64,000 nucleotides of DNA from Trichomonas vaginalis G3 (taxonomy: Eukaryota > Parabasalia > Trichomonadida > Trichomonadidae). The notes under the pieces are model-generated. The model was not told the DNA's origin, searched no databases, and worked only from the letters and a program-made list of their open reading frames with translations. Location of the stretch: the NCBI RefSeq assembly GCF_026262505.1, contig NC_067203.1, forward strand, positions 2,294,001-2,358,000, in the 5' to 3' direction. The position numbers and the translations under genes are program-made. This document shows, one piece after another, positions 19,664-30,540 of the stretch; positions within the stretch are counted from its first letter, which is position 1; the number at the start of each line of letters is the position of its first letter.

Positions 19664-19890
19664 CTTTACATAACCGCCTGCTGCCATAAGTCTTTGACGC
19701 CAACCCATACCAGCTAATGAAGGTTGACTTGGTTTAGTTTCCAAACTAAACTTTGGTTTTGGTTTATCTTCAGTTTTTGGTTTTTCTTCTTCTATCGGTT
19801 TTTCGTCACTTTTCGGTTCCTCTGACTTTACTTCACTTGCAGGAACAGTTGTGTTGTCAACATCTTCATAATATCATATGCCATTTGTTT
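19664..19890 (-). pseudogene. Acidic Lys/Glu/Pro-rich gene (right copy)
   Basis: Mirror copy of 9358-9576 with the same EEKPKTEDKPKPK run and RQRLMAAG end. Broken, with one or two breaks. Confidence 0.5.
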
Positions 19891-19899
19891 TTGTTTTCC

Positions 19900-20242
19900 T
19901 TTCAACTTTTTGTGTTTGTTGTAAAGTTTAGAAATTTCGACTCTAAGTCAATGAGATGTTCTATAATGAACTGTTGGTCAGTGAAGTAAACTTTTCCATC
20001 TGTTGTCTCGAAAGCTCCTTCAGACTTCAATATTTTATTTGTGAGAGTCTGTTTCTTTTTTTGAGATACTAGCCGTTCCATTTCTATGAAAAGTGACTTT
20101 GTAGTTAGGGTTTGCATTTCCAGACCTGGCACTTTCTATTATTGAATTTTTCTCTTCATCTGTAAGTTCTTTGACAGGTTTTGACAATGGTTCTGAACTT
20201 TTGTTTGTGGTGTCAAATCTACGTTTCAACTTCTTCGGTCAT
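19900..20242 (-). pseudogene. Small-domain protein gene (right copy), broken
   Basis: Mirror of 8999-9350. The domain text SARSGNANPNYKVTFHRNGT is clear in the frame at 20035-20229. Another open piece (19902-20132) carries a downstream block, EGAFETTDGKVYFTD. Broken, with about two breaks. Confidence 0.5.
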
Positions 20243-20261
20243 TTCATCTCAGTAAAAAATT

Positions 20262-20414
20262 TTAGTTTGGTTTGTTTTCAACTGGTTGTTTAGGTTTTTT
20301 AAGTCGGTCTAAAACTTCCTGAGGTATAGGAAGAACTTGACAAACACGTGGTGTAACTGCTGGAAGTCGACAAATCCATCTTGAACCCATTTGTCTCAAT
20401 GCTGTATTGTTCAT
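20262..20414 (-). CDS. Small 50-aa protein (right copy)
   Basis: Mirror of 8827-8979, open over the same length, with an identical C-terminal half (CQVLPIPQEVLDRL) and a differing N-terminal half. It is preceded by TTTTTTACTGAGATGAAATG. Confidence 0.45.
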   Translation of the reverse strand: MNNTALRQMGSRWICRLPAVTPRVCQVLPIPQEVLDRLKKPKQPVENKPN

Positions 20415-20499
20415 TTCATCTCAGTAAAAAATTTTACATTCCCCACGTTTGAGGCGGTTGAGGTTGGTTATTGTTTACCCATGTTGTGCATGGTTATAT

Positions 20500-20832
20500 C
20501 CTCTGTTAAAGAACTTTCACCTTGGTCCATATAGTGTCCTGCTTGGTTATAGTAGTCATTTGCTTTGTTATATAGTTTCCTGCTTGTCTTCCTACATTGT
20601 CCATCCATCCTTGAACTTTTCCTCTTGTTTCAGGATTTGGAATAAGATTTGCTGCATCTCGTGCTACATCCCAACCTTTCTGTACAGTTTGTATAATAGG
20701 TTGTGCTTTCTCTTTAAGTATACCTAATGTACTCAAAATCTTCCTTCCAATTCCAAATGCACCTCTGGCTATTGTTCCAACTGCGGGCAAAAATCTGGAT
20801 GCAACTCCTGCTAATGCGCCAAATAAACCCAT
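20500..20832 (-). CDS. Amphipathic/hydrophobic minor virion-type protein
   Basis: A 108-aa frame starting MGLFGALAGVASRFLPAVG, followed by GAFGIGRKILSTLG and an IPNPETRGKVQGW block. The Gly/Ala-rich hydrophobic start and amphipathic middle resemble membrane-active capsid-interior proteins. Element B has a protein of the same design (62768-63295) in the corresponding place near an end. The right copy is more complete than the left (8407-8816), though its last part probably has a break. Confidence 0.5.
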
Positions 20833-20849
20833 TTCTTATGGGTTAAAAA

Positions 20850-21806
20850 ATGACGAATCCAAACAAGGACCCCTATGTTTCTAAGGCAACAAAGAAAGCA
20901 CTCATGATAAAAAATCTTTAGTTCAACACCAAATGCTTGGTTTATGGATATCTTGGAAAACATTCCGAGAGTTAGAACAGATGGACCACCATACTGGCTA
21001 ATATTTGTCGGTCAAAACACAAGATACTGTGAAGCCATACCATTACAGTCCAAAGCTATTTTAGATATCTTAGCAGCTTTGACAATATTCGTGACAAATA
21101 CCATCCAACAAAACTGACATCTGACTGTGAAAGTTCTTTCAAATCAGATGATGGAAAAAAACTATCTGCGTTCAAAAAATGTAAACCAAATTTCATTGTC
21201 GACCAAAACCATTCTGCTCTTGGTGTCATTGACGGATGTATAAAAATGTTAAGAGACAAACCAACCACAAGGTGGTGAAGCAAATGAAATGTCATATGAC
21301 GACAAGTATAGACACTTCTCCATGGCAAAGATGAGACAAGTTTTAAATATTTACAATAACCGTAAACAAAAAGGTTTGGGAAACCACTCCCCGAAGAAAT
21401 GAAAAACAACCCTGACTTAGAGAAAGACTATATATTTAATAATTTAGTCAAAAGAGACAAACAAGAAAGAATGCCGGGCTTCAAACTTCAGAAAGGTGAC
21501 AAAGTAAAAATAGAAATACCTAAAACGCGACCCATATGAAAATACTATTGACTATGACAACAATGGGAACCCGACAGGTACTCACATTCGTGTTCGTAAA
21601 AATAGAAGAAAGTATACAAGAGAATATTATGAAGTTTTAGGCAAACATGGCAAAATGTACACACTGCAAGCAGAAGATAAAACTACTATTGTCAGACCTC
21701 GTTTCAAACTTGTCAAAGTTCAAGTGGTATACTTTCAAAGACAGTTCCTAACAAATATAAGACAACTCCTGACGAATATGCTAAAGAAGTTGAAAATGAC
21801 GACTAA
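20850..21806 (+). pseudogene. rve-type integrase of element A (right copy), broken
   Basis: Mirror of 7426-8390. Recognisable parts are the start (MTNPNKDPYVSKATKKA near 20850), the core piece around LTSDCESSFKSD, and the C-terminal tail with QKGDKVKIEI. Broken, with several breaks. It is convergent with the tail-fibre copy. Confidence 0.7.
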
Positions 21807-21807
21807 G

Positions 21808-23200
21808 CATTTCTATACCATGCGTAAACTGTCATGTAAGGTGGCATGTATTCTTTACTTTGTCCCGTTGTTTGTGTATATCCTGAAACGCGATGTGTAT
21901 GGTTTCCATCTCCTGAGTGTTACCCCAGAAACAATTTATAGCAAACTGAACGTCGTCTTTAACATCATATCCTTTACCTTTTTTCATTGCTGACCAATCC
22001 CAAAATTTATGCTTATGCCAACCTGCTTGAGATGTACTTAAATCTATGTAGTGACTGTGTGCAGGTAAATTTTCACCTGAAATCGTTTTACTTCCACCTG
22101 TTTCCTTTGAAGAGTTTGCACAATACAAAAACCTGTCGACTATTTGAGTCCAAGTTCCAAAACCCAGAACTGTTTCTGGATTTGTTGAGTTCATTGACGT
22201 ATAAATAGAGCCTATAGGATATAATGTTTGAAGTATTTCTGTCTTTAATGTTTGAAGCTCTGTTTTGTCTGCTTTCTTGTCATATAAATCTTGAGCAGTG
22301 AATTTAATATTATTTTCATCCTTCATGACATAAACATCTTTACATCTAATGTTTCTCATCGTCGTTATGTCGTCATCCGATGTTAAACCTTGTGGAAAGT
22401 TAGGAGGTTTACAATATAATACATCCCCAGTTTCTTCAACCGTTCCTTCAATACTTTCTATAGCAACAGTTGAGAAGGAGTTATGTGTATGGTTCTTGTC
22501 AGCCTTTTTATCTAACTCATCGTTAACATAAGTTTTATCTGCTTTAAGGTCTAAACATCCTGAAACCCATCCTGTATTAGCTTTAGATTTTAAAATCTTT
22601 GATGTCCGTTCATGGTACCAGTCAGCCCTTTCTATAATTTCTTTATCTTTTTCATCCACATATTCCTTATCCGCCTTCTTCACTAACACACTAGCCACAT
22701 ATTCCTCATCCGCTTTCTCTTCAAGGCTAACGCTTAAGTCTGTAATATCAGATATAGAATGTATATGAGTCTTTTTAGAATATTCGTTTTCAGCTCTTGT
22801 CACTTCACTTGACATTTTATTGTCAACATATGTTTTGTCTGCTAGTTCAGGATGAGTATGTTCTTTTGTTGCATAAGCATTGTTAGCTCTTTCTTCTTCT
22901 TTTGCTATTGCATCGTCTACATATTCTTTGTCAGCTTTGTTGTCAACATCTGCTTTCAAAAGAAGTTCATTTATAGGTTTCTCGTTTAAAGTTCCTTTTG
23001 TTGGATTTATACAGACAGTATTCTTATTGTCTTGAAACAGAAACTCATCTGTCATTGGGTTTAATGTCAGTTTTAAGTTTCCTTCTTTCAATGACTCAGA
23101 TATCTATTTTGAAAAGTTGTTGTGTTCTTATTTAGAGCTTGCATAATGAGTTGTCGGTTGTGTTGTATTTCTCTCATGGAAGCAATATCTTTCGACATTT
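21808..23200 (-). pseudogene. Phage-type tail fibre (right copy), broken
   Basis: Mirror of 6023-7429; a 419-aa open piece covers most of it (21832-23091). Compared with the left copy it has several amino-acid substitutions as well as about two breaks, which shows real divergence between the arms rather than sequencing noise alone. The YPIGSIYTSMN collar block is intact. Confidence 0.75.
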
Positions 23201-23218
23201 TTATTCTAGATAAAATAT
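23201..23218. promoter_or_regulatory. Bidirectional promoter (right copy)
   Basis: Mirror of 6005-6022, identical in layout (TTTTTATTCTAGATAAAATA), between the tail-fibre and penton-like copies. Confidence 0.5.
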
Positions 23219-24043
23219 GCTTCCAATAGAAAAAGAAAATTCAAGAGTTGCTACAACTAAACCATTAGATGAACTTTTTACTAATGTCGGTCAAAAGTTT
23301 GAGACAGATACCGTAAAGCATGAAGGCTATCGTTTGACTACCCATTAAGATGGTTAAGAGACCCATCCGTCACAAAGCTATTGGCTTTCGTAGAATGAAG
23401 TTTGTGTCTGTAGAAGATAAAAGTTTTCCATTTATTGTAAGGTTTCATATAGATTATATATCTGAAGGGAAACGAAAAATGTGGGAAGAAATTGAGCTAA
23501 TACAAGTTGACCTTTCATCTTCTCTACAGACTGCGTTAAAAAATATAAAGATAAAATAAATTCATGTTATGCAAAATATGCTGATGAATATTGCAAATAC
23601 CGAGAGCACACTTTATGTGAGAATTGTATATGACAAACAAAATTCACAAGTGTCATTTCAAATCTACGAAAACAATCCAAATAAAGACGAACAAATATAT
23701 ACAGAATTCACTGCAATGTCATGGTATTATTTTAAGAATGTTAAATCAGAAACAAACTTCCTTTAGCATATATTACAGTCGATATGCAAGAGATGAACCA
23801 TATTTATTTAAAGATGTTCGACCAGCTGCTATTATTGTTCATGCTTCATTTTCTGGCGCCCAAAACTCTTTCTTATGCTTGGCAAATGACTTTTACGAAA
23901 AACCTACAAAGTTATACGAACCACCAAGTGGAAGTATTTCAGACTTTCAAGTATGGTTTACTACAGATGGAGAAAAAGAATAATTCCAATATACCATGCG
24001 TTTTACTTAGAACTTAGTTTCATATACAATACTATCGAACGAT
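23219..24043 (+). pseudogene. Penton-like minor capsid gene (right copy), broken
   Basis: Mirror of the whole gene at 5156-6004. Several open pieces (for example 23350-23559 and 23624-23983) carry KAIGFRR and FQVWFTTDG. Broken, with about six breaks. Confidence 0.65.
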
Positions 24044-24054
24044 AAAAATATAAC

Positions 24055-24304
24055 TTTTTAATACGGTGAGGTGTTGGATTTGGTTGCCAACTAGACTGTG
24101 GTGCAGGTTCAGGCTGTTGTAAACAGGAGCTTGTTCTTCTGGTTCAGGGTCTTTAGGTATAATACCAACAAACTGACCTACTCTTTTACCAATATTTTTG
24201 ACTCCGTTTCCAAATTCCTTTTCCGACAGATTTTATTCCATTTCCATATACCTCTTCCAACATTTCGAAAGAAGTTTCCTATTCTTCCAAAGAAAACCCA
24301 TTTT
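24055..24304 (-). pseudogene. Amphipathic 80-aa gene (right copy), broken
   Basis: Mirror of 4909-5151, with the Pro/Gln tail text at the low-coordinate end and the start ATG near 24302. Broken, with about three breaks. Confidence 0.5.
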
Positions 24305-24319
24305 ACTATATGTAAAAAT

Positions 24320-24681
24320 CTAATGTCCACCTAGTCTCTTACGTTTCCTGTTGAGTTCCATAGCATTCTTTAACTGGAGCTCATACATTCTGTTTCTCCT
24401 CTGGTAGAAAACATATTCTGGGTCAACTCCTGTGTTCGCGTCATCTGCATAAAGTTGTTTATATCCCACTTCAGGGTTTGTATAAAACTCTTTCCATCTC
24501 ATATTTGCATACCATGGTGGCAAACCTAACGCAGCGTCATTTGACATGGCAGTTTGCATTTGTACATCTGTTGGCACTTGACCATAGTTTGCCATTGCAG
24601 TTTGTATTCTAACTTCATTTGGAATATTCTCTGGTTTGGTTGTCCAGGTTGCTGTGCATTCGCTAAGTTCTGTGCGTCCAT
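24320..24681 (-). pseudogene. Unknown 120-aa gene (right copy), broken
   Basis: Mirror of 4528-4890 with almost identical text (ENIPNEVRIQTAMANYGQV). The promoter motif TTTTTATCTAATATTAAATG is retained just upstream. Broken, with one break near its start. Confidence 0.55.
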
Positions 24682-24704
24682 TTAATATTAGATAAAAATA
24701 TCTC

Positions 24705-24836
24705 TTACGAGTACATATACTGAACATTTGCAGGCATTGGTTCATCTTCATATTCTCTGTACTTTTCTGCCACGTCAAATAAATAAATGACACAATGGAA
24801 AAAACCTAAAACTAACAATCCGATTTCAAACCACAT
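24705..24836 (-). CDS. Small single-span membrane protein, 43 aa (right copy)
   Basis: Mirror of 4373-4504: open, same length and nearly the same protein (MWFEIGLLVLGFFHCVIYLF at the start). That it stays open while the overlapping methyltransferase copy has decayed argues for a real gene. Confidence 0.55.
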   Translation of the reverse strand: MWFEIGLLVLGFFHCVIYLFDVAEKYREYEDEPMPANVQYMYS

Positions 24837-25637
24837 TTACTTACTAATAAAATTTCTTTATTGTGACACTTTCTCCAGTTTATAGGACCTCTCTCATATT
24901 CTATCTTGTCATATATAAACTCATAGTCATGTATGTCCTCTAACCATCTCATAACGGTTTCCAAACCACTTTTATCGGATGTAAAGTAAAAGCATGGATG
25001 GTTATGTATAACGTCTAAAGTTTCTAAAGAGTCTCTCAAAGTCCAGTCTACTTGGTATTGAAAATCCCATGTGTTATAGAACGGCGGGTCCACTATAAAG
25101 AAAACATTTTCCTTGTCTTTATATTTTTCATACAACTCTGTCCAATGACATCTCACAAACTCTATACCCTCAATATTTTTTCTATGTCCTCTTTGAAAAC
25201 ATTTGTATAGTTAAGATATAAAACTTTTGACATAAGTGTTTCAATGTCATGAACTCTTATAGAACCACTATATAATAGTCTAGCAGATATACTATCCAGT
25301 CTATATATTCTGCTTTTTTCAAAACCTCTCTCACAATATTTTTTCTTATCTAATGGTATACGTTCCATCTTACCTATAGGTATCTTTCTTTTAACTCTTT
25401 CAATATATTGTTTGTGTCTGGTATATGTTTGAAACGGTCCATATAGTTGTCGAAGTCATTGCATATAATCTTTGAGTCTGGGAATATTATATGGCACAAA
25501 TGGGATATATAGAAACTTCCACCGAACAAATCTACAAATGTTAGACCATTCGGTAGTTTCTTAAGTTCTCTCAATATAATATCTTTACATCTACTCTTAT
25601 TTCCAAAGAACGGTAACGGTGGTTTTGTAAAATTCAT
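24814..25637 (-). pseudogene. DNA adenine methyltransferase (right copy), broken
   Basis: Mirror of 3570-4388. Both PLPFFGNKSR and the DPPF catalytic motif are readable in separate open pieces. Broken, with about three breaks. Confidence 0.7.
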
Positions 25638-25639
25638 TT

Positions 25640-26410
25640 ATATATAATAATAAAAATGTTTTTACCCGAAAAGTGACAGAAAAGTGACAAAACATGTACG
25701 ATGAAGAAGTCTTGACAAAGCATATACGTTCATGTTTGACAAAGCATATACGATGAAATCATGAAAATAACTGAGGTGAGAAAACAGGTGAAAAAAGAGG
25801 TGAGATCGCACCTCTTCACCTAAAATATATTTTTTGGTCCTTTACACTCATTACGAAGAAGTCTTGAAAATTCAAGAGGTTAGAAAAGAGGTTAGAAAAG
25901 AGGTTAGATCTAACCTTCTACCCTAAACATTATTTTTTGGTCCTTTACACTCATTACGAAGAAGTCTTGACAAAACATGTACGATGAAGAAGTCTTGACA
26001 AAACATGTACGATGAAATCATGAAAATTCATGAGGTTAGAAAAGAGGTTAGAAAAGAGGTTAGATCTAACCTTCTACCCTAAACATTATTTTTTGGTCCT
26101 TTACACTCATTACGAAGAAGTCTTGACAAAACATGTACGATGAAGAAGTCTTGACAAAGCATGTACGATGAAGAAGTCTTGACAAAACATGTACGATGAA
26201 GAAGTCTTGACAAAGCATGTACGATGAAGAAGTCTTGACAAAACATTTACGAAGAAATCATGAAAATTCAAGAGGTTAGAAAAGAGGTTAGAAAAGAGGT
26301 TAGATCTAACCTTCTACCCTAAACATTATTTTTTGGTCCTTTACACTCATTACGAAGAAGTCTTGACAAAACATGAAAACATATATAATTTGTGAAAAGT
26401 GAAACAAAAA
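25640..26410. repeat. Intergenic repeats and four palindromes near right end of A
   Basis: No gene. Four palindromes lie at 25799-25812 (GGTGAGATCGCACC, imperfect), 25902-25915, 26058-26071 and 26298-26311 (GGTTAGATCTAACC). They are separated by multiple copies of a unit with GAAGTCTTGACAAAACATGT and of TCCTTTACACTCATTACGAA. The block is about 270 bp longer than its left counterpart (3101-3569), through different repeat numbers. Confidence 0.75.
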
Positions 26411-26604
26411 GTGTCACCGGCTGGTCGGCTGGGGCTCCGGTCCTCCTCTTGGGTCTTGTGCAAAATTTCTTATGGGCTAGAGGGCGCAACGCGCCTGGAA
26501 GCCTTCCCAATAAAAACTTCATTTATACTAAACATCTTCAGGGCTAGAAGGCACGAAGTGCCTGGAAGCCCCACTACCTTTTTTTTTTTTTTTTTTTTTT
26601 TTTT
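26411..26604 (-). repeat. Terminal end of element A, right arm
   Basis: Inverted counterpart of 2876-3100: a GC-rich stretch, two GC hairpins (26483-26495 and 26550-26562), then a 26-T run ending the element. Confidence 0.8.
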
Positions 26605-28020
26605 ACATTATGAAATATTTAATAATTCACTATACAAATACATCTTTGGAGTTTCATAAATTTTAAATTAGAATGATTGTAACATACAATGAATTCGAAT
26701 TTTTATGTAGAATCTTGGAGAATGATTTAGTATTCATTGTAATATAACTAATAGCAGAAGAAAATCATATATATTGGATAATGTATCATATGAGAGTCTA
26801 TATCAGAGAATAAAAAATTGAAAGTTTTAGTAATTCAAATAAAAATAGTTTACTAATATTTTGTGTATAATGACTATCTGAAAAAGCAAAAAATAAGATA
26901 TATTTTTTTGAAATTATTTCGATTTCGAAAAAAAGTTTAGTGTTCGGCAAATGAACTTCAAAACAAGATTTATTATAGGGAATTCTAACCATTATACTAT
27001 GCACTTAGGGACTCCAAAATTAATTTTCAAGTATTTGATAGCTACCCCACCCAAGGGCTGTTTTGTTGTGAATGTGAAGAAACAGTGTGAACTACTATTA
27101 TTTCCTATCCGTCGACTCGCATGATTTATATACAAAAGTTCTTGATTTTCGAATTTATTAGTGTTTTGAGATTATATTGCTTATAGTAATAAAAAATCAG
27201 TAAAATACAATCTTCATATATTTTAAAATATTATCTATTTCATATCAACTCTTGATTGAAGATAATCGAAATCAGGAAATTTTCTAGATTATTCAAATCA
27301 AAAACTGAACTCATCATTACAATTTTGATATTATATAAATAATATATTAATATTTATTAATGCCAAATTCCAGTTTTTGTTGGAAATTGACAATCTACTT
27401 TTCAGATTTGGGAAACTTTTGTTTCTCTGGAATCCCTGTCTTATAAGGGATATTTCAATTTTTTATGCGCGTGGATGGGTTTTGAGAAATTGTATCTTTC
27501 ATAAAAATGAAAAAGAATGTGATAATTGGTTTCTCCTAATATTGCGATTAGTCATGCTGCAATCAGATTTTAAAAATTTTTCTCACCGATGTAAATATGT
27601 CAATTTTTTCCAAAATTGATTTTGGACGAAAAAAACCAATTTTTTTCAAATTAGGTATTTATTCAAATTGAGTGTGACCAATAGATCCCTCTCATCATGC
27701 AGATAATGGATCAGGTGTCTGTTCATTCCAAAACCAAACTTATGAGGCTACAAGTGTGCTTTTAGGCAAAATCTTAATTGAATGCCCTCTCAAAATTGAA
27801 TGCATGAACGTGGAGCCTTAATCTTTATAGAACTATTCGGCAAACCCAAATTTTAGCTAAAAGTGACAGGGAAAAAAAACGTTTAGTATTAAAAAAAAGA
27901 CCGATGAGAGCTTCGTTCGAAATATAGAGGGAACTGAGAATGCGCAACCATTCTCAGGGAATATTGGATGCTATTCCCGTTCCCTCTGTATGGAAAATTG
28001 AGGTTTTCAAAGGGAGTTAA
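26605..28020. other. A/T-rich host intergenic DNA
   Basis: No convincing gene. The minus strand at about 26938-27006 has a tRNA-like box A (TAGTATAATGGTTAGAAT) and a poor box B, probably a tRNA relic. Around 27925-27960 an inverted repeat (CTGAGAATG/CATTCTCAG) forms a short hairpin. Small open frames here have no coding signature. Confidence 0.6.
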
Positions 28021-28021
28021 A

Positions 28022-28406
28022 ATAATATCAAATTTATACTAATTTACTTCAAAATACAAAAGTATTTGACAGCTAAAATTAGTTACTTTAGCAAGCCTAT
28101 CAATACCCTTTTACGATTATTGCTACTTTTTCGAAATAAAAGTAAAAACAAATTTATACTAATTTACTTCAAAATACAAAAGTATTTGACAGCTAAAATT
28201 AGTTACTTTAGCAAGCCTATCAATACCCTTTTACGATTATTGCTACTTTTTCGAAATAAAAGTAAAAACAAATTTATACTAATTTACTTCAAAATACAAA
28301 AGTATTTGACAGCTAAAATTAGTTACTTTAGCAAGCCTATCAATACCCTTTTACGATTATTGCTACTTTTTCGAAATAAAAGTAAAAACAAATTTATACT
28401 AATTTA
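28022..28406. repeat. Three tandem copies of a 120-bp repeat
   Basis: Three identical 120-bp units, each with TTTACGATTATTGCTACTTT, end at the left edge of element C. The right edge of C (33522 on) begins with text from inside the same unit (ACGATTATTGCTACTTTTT), so C interrupts or borders this repeat. The unit length is a multiple of three, which makes a repetitive open frame without meaning. Confidence 0.85.
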
Positions 28407-28813
28407 GGCGTGTGGGCAATTTTAACGACATTTTTTAACGCGATACGAGCGTAAGTCCATAGAATGTGTTTTGAGGGAAACTATAAAAATCCAAAATAGA
28501 GGTAAGTGCGCCATTATTACCTGCGAAGTTACATGGAATAAATCGAAGAGTAAGTACAAGATGATCTTGCATCTTTCCAAGTAAATGAAATTTATTAAAA
28601 TTAAGATGATAATATTCATTTATAGTATGTGTATGATGTGTTTTCAAAATTTCTTCAAATAAAATGCAATGATAATTTTTGAATAATTTTTTTCTTGTGC
28701 ATATTTCATTTTTTATTAGTGAAAATATCATTACATCAATAAGGAAAGCACAATCCAAATTCATATTAGTTAAATTAATCTACGACCAAAAGCCCGCCAA
28801 ATTTGAATTAAAC
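28407..28813 (+). repeat. Left TIR of element C
   Basis: Reads inward from GGCGTGTGGGCAATTTTAAC to about AAATTTGAATTAAAC. The high identity to the right TIR implies recent activity or gene conversion. Confidence 0.75.
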
Positions 28814-29145
28814 CTCCAATTTAAAATTTTCAAGTCTACGGAACCATCCTTGGATCATAGTAATCATTCATTACAAAATGGAATCTTTTGGTATTGTGCG
28901 GGCGATACCATAGATTTCTTTTTATTGATAATGCTATTGAACAAGCTCATTCCGTGGATTTTCATTTAGAACTTTGTTTCATGAGTTTCTGGAACAATAT
29001 AACATCTGAAACCTTTTGTGCGGGCAAAAGAAGGGATGTTTGTTGATTGAAAAATGCTCATTTAAAAGAAGTTCTGAAAAGAAATTTGAAGATGATTTGT
29101 GGGTTGTGTAAGGTGTAGGTGTTGTGATATATGTGGAATGGAATG

Positions 29146-30092
29146 ATCCTTACCTAAGTCATTGACTCATCCTTACCTCAGTCATTGACTCATCATTACC
29201 TCAGACAACAACTCATCCTTACCTCAGTCATTGACTCATCCTTACCTCAGTCATAGACTCATCCTTACCTCAGTCATTGACTCATCCTTACCTCAGTCAT
29301 TGACTCATCCTTACCTCAGTCATAGACTCATCATTACCTCAGTCATTGACTCATCCTTACCTCAGTCATAGACTCATCCTTACCTCAGTCATTGACTCAT
29401 CATTACCTCAGCCATAGACTCATCCTTACCTCAGTCATTGACTCATCATTACCTCAGTCATTGACTTATCCTTACCTCAGTCATTGACTCATCCTTACCT
29501 CAGACAACAACTCATCCTTACCTCAGTCATTGACTCATCCTTACCTCAGTCATTGACTCATCCTTACCTCAGTCATTGACTCATCCTTACCTCAGCCATA
29601 GACTCATCCTTACCTCAGTCATTGACTCATCCTTACCTCAGTCATAGACTCATCCTTACCTCAGACAACAACTCATCCTTACCTCAGTCATTGACTCATC
29701 CTTACCTCAGTCATTGACTCATCCTTACCTCAGTCATAGACTCATCCTTACCTCAGTCATTGACTCATCCTTACCTCAGTCATTGACTCATCCTTACCTC
29801 AGTCATTGACTCATCCTTACCTCAGTCATTGACTCATCCTTACCTCAGTCATTGACTCATCCTTACCTCAGTCATTGACTCATCCTTACCTCAGTCATAG
29901 ACTCATCCTTACCTCAGTCATTGACTCATCCTTACCTCAGTCATAGACTCATCCTTACCTCAGTCATTGACTCATCCTTACCTCAGTCATTGACTCATCC
30001 TTACCTCAGTCATAGACTCATCCTTACCTCAGTCATAGACTCATCATTACCTCAGTCATTGACTCATCCTTACCTTAGTCATAGACTCATCA
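29146..30092 (+). repeat. 23-bp minisatellite, about 41 units
   Basis: The unit contains TCATTGACTCATCCTTACCT. Variants replace CATTGACT by CATAGACT or ACAACAACT in an irregular order. The array is followed by four units of a 25-bp repeat (CAAAGAGAGACTGAGTGTTG) at about 30090-30190. Confidence 0.9.
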
Positions 30093-30189
30093 AAGAGAGA
30101 GACTGAGTGTTGGATGTCAAAGAGAGACTGAGTGTTGGGTGTCAAAGAGAGACTGAGTGTTGGATGTCAAAGAGAGACTGAGTGTTGGA

Positions 30190-30540
30190 TATCCGTCTCT
30201 TATTATATAATTATTTCACATATTAATTAATTTATACCCACGAATAAAATCTTTGATAACTCAATGAATACTTATCCAAATCTGAATCTACACCGGCCAG
30301 AGATTCATATTTCGTTGCCAAATCGCGAAAATATTCATTATTGACAAAGTTATATCTATAATAGTATTGAACTAAAATATGGTTTTGAAAATTTAATATA
30401 ATAAAATTATTTTGAATTTAAATGTAAAGTTGTGGTAAGGAGTTAAATTAAGAAAGAATAATTGAGTAATTGAGTGATATTTGATAAGTTAGGGAGAAAA
30501 TTTCACATACATTGAAGTAAATATATGTTATTGCAAGAGT
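30190..30540. other. A/T-rich spacer between the inverted arrays
   Basis: No gene or repeat is seen. It separates two oppositely oriented copies of the same minisatellite and so would be the loop of a large stem. Confidence 0.6.

Larger units (their letters stand above)
2876..26604. mobile_element. Maverick/Polinton element A, inverted-duplicate structure, broken
   Basis: This 23.7-kb unit is bounded by a 26-A run at 2876-2901 and a 26-T run at 26579-26604, with mirror-image sequence running inward from both. The left arm (2876 to about 14395) and right arm (about 16880 to 26604) carry the same genes in opposite orientation, around a unique 2.5-kb centre. Family markers are an rve integrase, penton-like minor capsid proteins, a type-B polymerase relic, a phage-type tail fibre and a D12-class adenine methyltransferase. 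No major capsid or packaging ATPase is seen. The arms differ by substitutions as well as indels, so they are not one read folded back on itself without change. The element is broken, with dozens of breaks, mainly in the left arm. I see no convincing target-site duplication. It is older than element B or assembled from error-rich data. Confidence 0.8.

Noticed and set aside
28066-28407. 113-aa repetitive open frame
   Set aside because: It is produced by three exact 120-bp tandem copies; no start context or domain.
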